Below are positions 60,669 through 64,000 of a stretch of DNA of 64,000 nt, one piece after another. The position numbers and the translations under genes are program-made. The notes under the pieces are model-generated. The model ran no database searches. It had not been told where the DNA came from and worked only from the letters and a program-made list of their open reading frames with translations. The DNA is from Rs1 sp000416275. GTDB lineage: Bacteria; Pseudomonadota; Gammaproteobacteria; Pseudomonadales; Balneatricaceae. How positions within the stretch are numbered: the stretch's first letter is position 1; each line of letters opens with the position of its first letter. The stretch is taken from the NCBI GenBank assembly GCA_965243635.1, contig OZ251574.1, positions 1,054,001-1,118,000 on the forward strand, read 5' to 3'.

Positions 60669-63008
60669 GTGCTCGAGTACTTAACCTTTCTGTGCAATGA
60701 CTACTATAATAATTACTTACCGTGTAAAAGGATGGGTAGTCTAATAATGCGAGTTAACGAACCAAGAAATATAGGCAGTGGACACTCAGAAAAAGTTGCA
60801 GCTGATGAGCTGACGGCTATTGAAAATTTTTTAAATAAGCGATACTCGCCGACTCTATTCGCCTGTGCAATTGGTTTAATTACGGTTTTAATAGCCAGTT
60901 TGCTTTTATTTACGCACCAAGACAAACAAGCAGCCCTAAACCAGATAAAGACAATCCACCAATCGTTGTTAGTTAAAGACAAAATTGTGCAATTTATCGC
61001 ACAAAACCAACAAATTATCCAGGACCTGCGCAGTTTTCTTCTTAGAAGGTCTCAAGTATCTAGTGACGAGTATAGAGAGTTTTCTGAAGCACTGGTGCGT
61101 AATCGTCCGTATATCAACAGAATACTGTGGGCGCCTTCTGCAACAATTGCCAATGTTTATCCGCTGGGTCTCAATAAAAATTTAATTTCCACAGCGATAC
61201 CCAATACAGTGATCAATGGCTTAATAGAAGCCAAGGGTGACTTATTAATACGCATTGACCTTGAACGGGATCAGCTTACTAGCTTTGTTTTATATAGCTT
61301 GCTGTTCAGAGAAAAACCGTTCAGTAATGGCAATGGGGTACTTTCTTTAGATCTAGATTTGTACCATTATTTAAAAGCAGAAATCGGTACAGGGCAGCCG
61401 CAGCAATTAGCATTTAAGGTTGAGGACAACCGCAGTGGGAAAGTGATTTTTAGGGTAGGTGAGCAACATTTAATTAGCTATGTATCAGCTTATAATATTA
61501 AAGTGGTGGTCGGTGATCAGCTCTGGAATATCCAAACAGAAATAAAACAACAAAGCGCGATAAGTTTTTGGAGAAATTGGATTATAGCGATGTTGTTGGC
61601 GATTTTTTTAGCGTTAATGAGCTATCGGATAATTTGTACCTACAAGCAGCGCAGTGTAGATGTAGAAGCAGGGGCTTATCGCGCCAATTTTGATTTATTG
61701 ACCGGCTTGCCAAATCGTTATCATTTATCGCGACGCCTTGGAGAGGCTATTTTTGAAGCTAAGCGAGATCAGCAAGATTTTGCGGTGTTTTTTATGGATA
61801 TAGATCATTTTAAGCAGATGAATGATCAACTGGGTCAAGGTGCCGGGGATGCACTGCTGACTGCCTTTTCAGCGAGGTTAGAGTTTGCTGCTAAAAGCAC
61901 CGATATAGTGGCCCGTATTTCAGGGGATGAGTTTGTTTTTGTCGCCTGTGACGTCGACGATGTGATTAAGGCAGATTTACTGGCCGAAAAGATGAAAAAG
62001 CACCTTCAGCAGCCAATAGAGTTTGCCGGACAGCAGCATTTTCTTACAGTCAGCATCGGTGTGGCAATGTATCCGATAGATGGAGAGGATGTCGCTACGT
62101 TATTACATCATTCCGATCAGGCCATGTATGCCGCAAAGAGAGCGGGTCGCAATCGCCACTTCTTTTTTAATGAGGGAATGCGCGAGCAGGCACAAAGCTA
62201 TTCTCTGATCCATGAGGATCTATTACGAGGCTTACAAGCGGGGGAGTTTGAGCTTTATTATCAACCGGTAATGAATATTAAAACCGAGACTATTGAATTT
62301 TGTGAAGCTTTGATTCGCTGGAACCACCCTGAGAAAGGTTTGGTAATGCCCGATAAATTCATCCCAGTCGCAGAGCGAACCGGTGCCATTCGAGAAATAG
62401 GAAATTGGGCTTTTGGCCAGGCTTGTCGCGATATACGAAAATTCACAGAGAGCGATATATCGATAAAAATATCGATCAATCACTCTATCAGTGAGTACTA
62501 TTCTAGTAGGGCATTTGAGAGTTGGAAAAAAATTCTCAGTGAAAACTTTGTCACCGGTGATAAGTTTATTTTTGAAATTCCTGAAACATTATTGATGGAT
62601 AAAAAATCGGTGCGTATGAGTGTGGTCACGGCAATGCGAAAAATGGGAGTGCAATTTGCCATTGATGATTTTGGCACCGGACATTCGGCAATAAATTATT
62701 TGAGAAATTATCCTGCTGAAATACTAAAAATTGACTCTAGTTTAATTCAGGGAATGCAGCAAAATGATAAAGACCGTACCTTGGTGGAAGTGGTGCTTAT
62801 TCTCGCTAAGTCTCTAGGTAAGGTAGTAGTGGCAGAGGGGGTAGAAAATGATCAAGTAGCAGCCATTTTAAAAGAACTTGGCTGCGGGTATTTACAGGGG
62901 AATTGGCTGTTAGAGCCAAAGCCAATCAATCGCTTAATACCTTATATTCATCAGCATATTTTTGAATTAGAAGATCGACGTGCAGGTGAAGCCAACCACC
63001 GAAGTTAG
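60669..63008 (+). CDS. Membrane GGDEF-EAL protein (c-di-GMP turnover)
   Basis: 779 residues from GTG 60669; an ATG at 60747 would remove 26 N-terminal residues and is equally plausible. Two membrane helices (about 62-82 and 305-325) enclose a roughly 220-residue periplasmic sensor. GGDEF domain (about 340-500) has SGDEF at 418-422 and a degenerate inhibitory site KSTD. EAL domain (about 515-765) retains EAL (546-548), the DDFGTG loop, KIDSSLI and AEGVEN, so phosphodiesterase activity is likely; cyclase activity is uncertain. Could affect pilus functions by c-di-GMP, but linkage is only by proximity. Confidence 0.93.
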   Translation: MLEYLTFLCNDYYNNYLPCKRMGSLIMRVNEPRNIGSGHSEKVAADELTAIENFLNKRYSPTLFACAIGLITVLIASLLLFTHQDKQAALNQIKTIHQSLLVKDKIVQFIAQNQQIIQDLRSFLLRRSQVSSDEYREFSEALVRNRPYINRILWAPSATIANVYPLGLNKNLISTAIPNTVINGLIEAKGDLLIRIDLERDQLTSFVLYSLLFREKPFSNGNGVLSLDLDLYHYLKAEIGTGQPQQLAFKVEDNRSGKVIFRVGEQHLISYVSAYNIKVVVGDQLWNIQTEIKQQSAISFWRNWIIAMLLAIFLALMSYRIICTYKQRSVDVEAGAYRANFDLLTGLPNRYHLSRRLGEAIFEAKRDQQDFAVFFMDIDHFKQMNDQLGQGAGDALLTAFSARLEFAAKSTDIVARISGDEFVFVACDVDDVIKADLLAEKMKKHLQQPIEFAGQQHFLTVSIGVAMYPIDGEDVATLLHHSDQAMYAAKRAGRNRHFFFNEGMREQAQSYSLIHEDLLRGLQAGEFELYYQPVMNIKTETIEFCEALIRWNHPEKGLVMPDKFIPVAERTGAIREIGNWAFGQACRDIRKFTESDISIKISINHSISEYYSSRAFESWKKILSENFVTGDKFIFEIPETLLMDKKSVRMSVVTAMRKMGVQFAIDDFGTGHSAINYLRNYPAEILKIDSSLIQGMQQNDKDRTLVEVVLILAKSLGKVVVAEGVENDQVAAILKELGCGYLQGNWLLEPKPINRLIPYIHQHIFELEDRRAGEANHRS

Positions 63009-63241
63009 CCGTTAATAGTAGGGTGTTAGCAGTTCACCTCGGTACTTACCTTGCCGGATATCCGCCTGTGACGTTATGCTGAAGTCTCATTTATACGGGA
63101 TAAGCTCTGAGTTTTCAGATTGGCAGTCGCTGTAATTGAATGTGCTCTATGGGGTGATATTTCCTAGAATAGCTTCGCTGTTTAACGACCGCTATTCTAG
63201 GTGCATATCTTAGCCCAACAAAAATAAGCGTTAAGTCTCGC

Positions 63242-64000
63242 CTATCTTTTACGAGTGAGAGGAGCCATTCCATCGTCAATCATACTAGGCTTACTGCTCT
63301 GCTTAGTTTTTGGTTTTGATTTTTTAGCTTTGGCTGCTTTTTGAGCAGGTTTGGATAGTTGCTTTTTTGCGGTTTTCTTTTTCTTTGAGCCTGTCGCTTT
63401 TCCCGAAGATTTTAATTTTTTAGGCCCTGTATAACTACCTTCTAATCCTTGAATCTGTCGTTTTTCAAATTTAGTTTTCAAGTAACGTTCAATACTTGCC
63501 ATCAAATTCCATTCAGTTGGGTCTATCAAAGATATCGCTTTACCCGCTAGCCCCGCTCTTCCGGTTCTTCCAGTGCGGTGGATATAATCATCACCAGAGC
63601 GTGGCATGTCTCGGTTAATAACCAATTCAATGCCTTTAATATCGATTCCTCGGGCAGCGACATCAGTTGCTATCAGAATGCTAAGCTTTCCGCTCTGTAA
63701 TAAATTGACCACATGCTTGCGCTGCTCTTGAGTGAGGTCTCCGTGTAGTATGCCCGCTCTGAGTCCAAAACGCCGCACGTACCCGTTTAATCTGCTTGCC
63801 TCTACAATAGTATTGGTAAAAACGATGACTTTTTCATATTTTTCTTTGTGCAGTAAAGAAATTAGTTGTTTGTCTTTAAGGTTGCTATCAGTGGCGGTGA
63901 TGATTTGGTGAGTAATCTTGTGGTGGACTTCTCGATGGCTGTTAAGCTCATGAATTTTTGGATTATCTAGGCAGTCTATGGCAAATTTTGGAATCTCATT
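63242..64000 (-). CDS. DEAD-box RNA helicase, 5'-truncated by the window
   Basis: The frame stays open from the stop at 63242 to base 64000, giving 252 visible residues. The GTG at 63778 is internal, since homology (KVIVFTNTIVEASRLNGY) continues upstream. Helicase C-domain motifs IV (VIVFTNT), V (ATDVAARGID) and VI (HRTGRTGRAG) are intact. The C-terminal tail of about 75 residues is Lys/Ser-rich, as in RhlE/SrmB-like proteins that act in ribosome assembly or RNA decay. The N-terminal RecA domain with the DEAD motif lies outside. Confidence 0.92.
   Translation of the reverse strand, partial: NEIPKFAIDCLDNPKIHELNSHREVHHKITHQIITATDSNLKDKQLISLLHKEKYEKVIVFTNTIVEASRLNGYVRRFGLRAGILHGDLTQEQRKHVVNLLQSGKLSILIATDVAARGIDIKGIELVINRDMPRSGDDYIHRTGRTGRAGLAGKAISLIDPTEWNLMASIERYLKTKFEKRQIQGLEGSYTGPKKLKSSGKATGSKKKKTAKKQLSKPAQKAAKAKKSKPKTKQSSKPSMIDDGMAPLTRKR

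Noticed and set aside
1..64000. tRNA, rRNA or CRISPR arrays
   Set aside because: No T-loop GGTTCRANYCC context with acceptor pairing, no rRNA segments and no regularly spaced direct repeats were seen. The dispersed repeats are single and palindromic, not arrayed.

Overview
The window reads as ordinary chromosome from a free-living gammaproteobacterium. Gene content and order match the Pseudomonas/Cellvibrio side of the class: pyrC'-pyrB-pyrR-ruvX-yqgE-tonB-gshB; metK-tkt-epd-pgk; DUF971-hslU-hslV-SPOR-argS-priA-rpmE-malic enzyme; fabB-fabA; and ispB-rplU-rpmA-obgE-proB-rpsT-murJ-ribF-ileS-lspA-fkpB followed by minor pilins and pilY1. Base composition is moderate, with AT-rich intergenic stretches. 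No rRNA, tRNA, CRISPR array or prophage was seen. This placement rests on gene order and protein resemblance recalled from known genomes, not on a database search.

Layout. 1-6146: end of pckA, then trxA, rho, ubiD, fre. 6561-12902 (minus): pyrimidine genes with ruvX, yqgE, tonB, gshB. 13092-15222 (minus): rsmE, metK. 15501-20130 (plus): tkt, epd, pgk. 20345-23095: HlyU-like protein, hemJ, ubiJ, ubiE, DUF971. 23201-30500 (minus): hslUV, SPOR protein, argS, priA. 30897-33051 (plus): rpmE and malic enzyme. 33391-36446 (minus): fabB, fabA, ispB. 36827-47366 (plus): ribosomal proteins, obgE, proB, murJ, ribF, ileS, lspA, fkpB, with rpsT on minus. 47445-53885 (plus): type IV minor pilin operon ending in pilY1. 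53886-57250: accessory stretch with an ISAs1-type insertion sequence, its miniature derivative, a DUF1127-like protein and an Lrp/AsnC regulator. 57351-63008: stomatin/NfeD pair, DUF1289 protein, peroxiredoxin-glutaredoxin fusion and a GGDEF-EAL protein. 63242-64000 (minus): C-terminal part of a DEAD-box RNA helicase cut by the window end.

Most genes are housekeeping: central carbon (pckA, tkt, epd, pgk, malic enzyme), pyrimidines, quinone and heme synthesis, unsaturated fatty acids, translation and envelope. The unusual content lies between genes. A family of small inverted-repeat elements (about 155-160 bp full length, 18-bp ends, 5-bp target duplications at the two copies where they can be read) appears at eight places as complete, internally deleted or relic copies. 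One copy abuts and partly overlaps the apparent 5' end of tonB, and two in the same orientation bracket pilY1. A separate ISAs1-family element has clear 10-bp target duplications, and a 194-bp non-autonomous relative with the same ends sits 364 bp away. pilY1 carries G7 and G8 runs, a candidate slippage site that recalls the poly-G phase variation of the neisserial homologue PilC.
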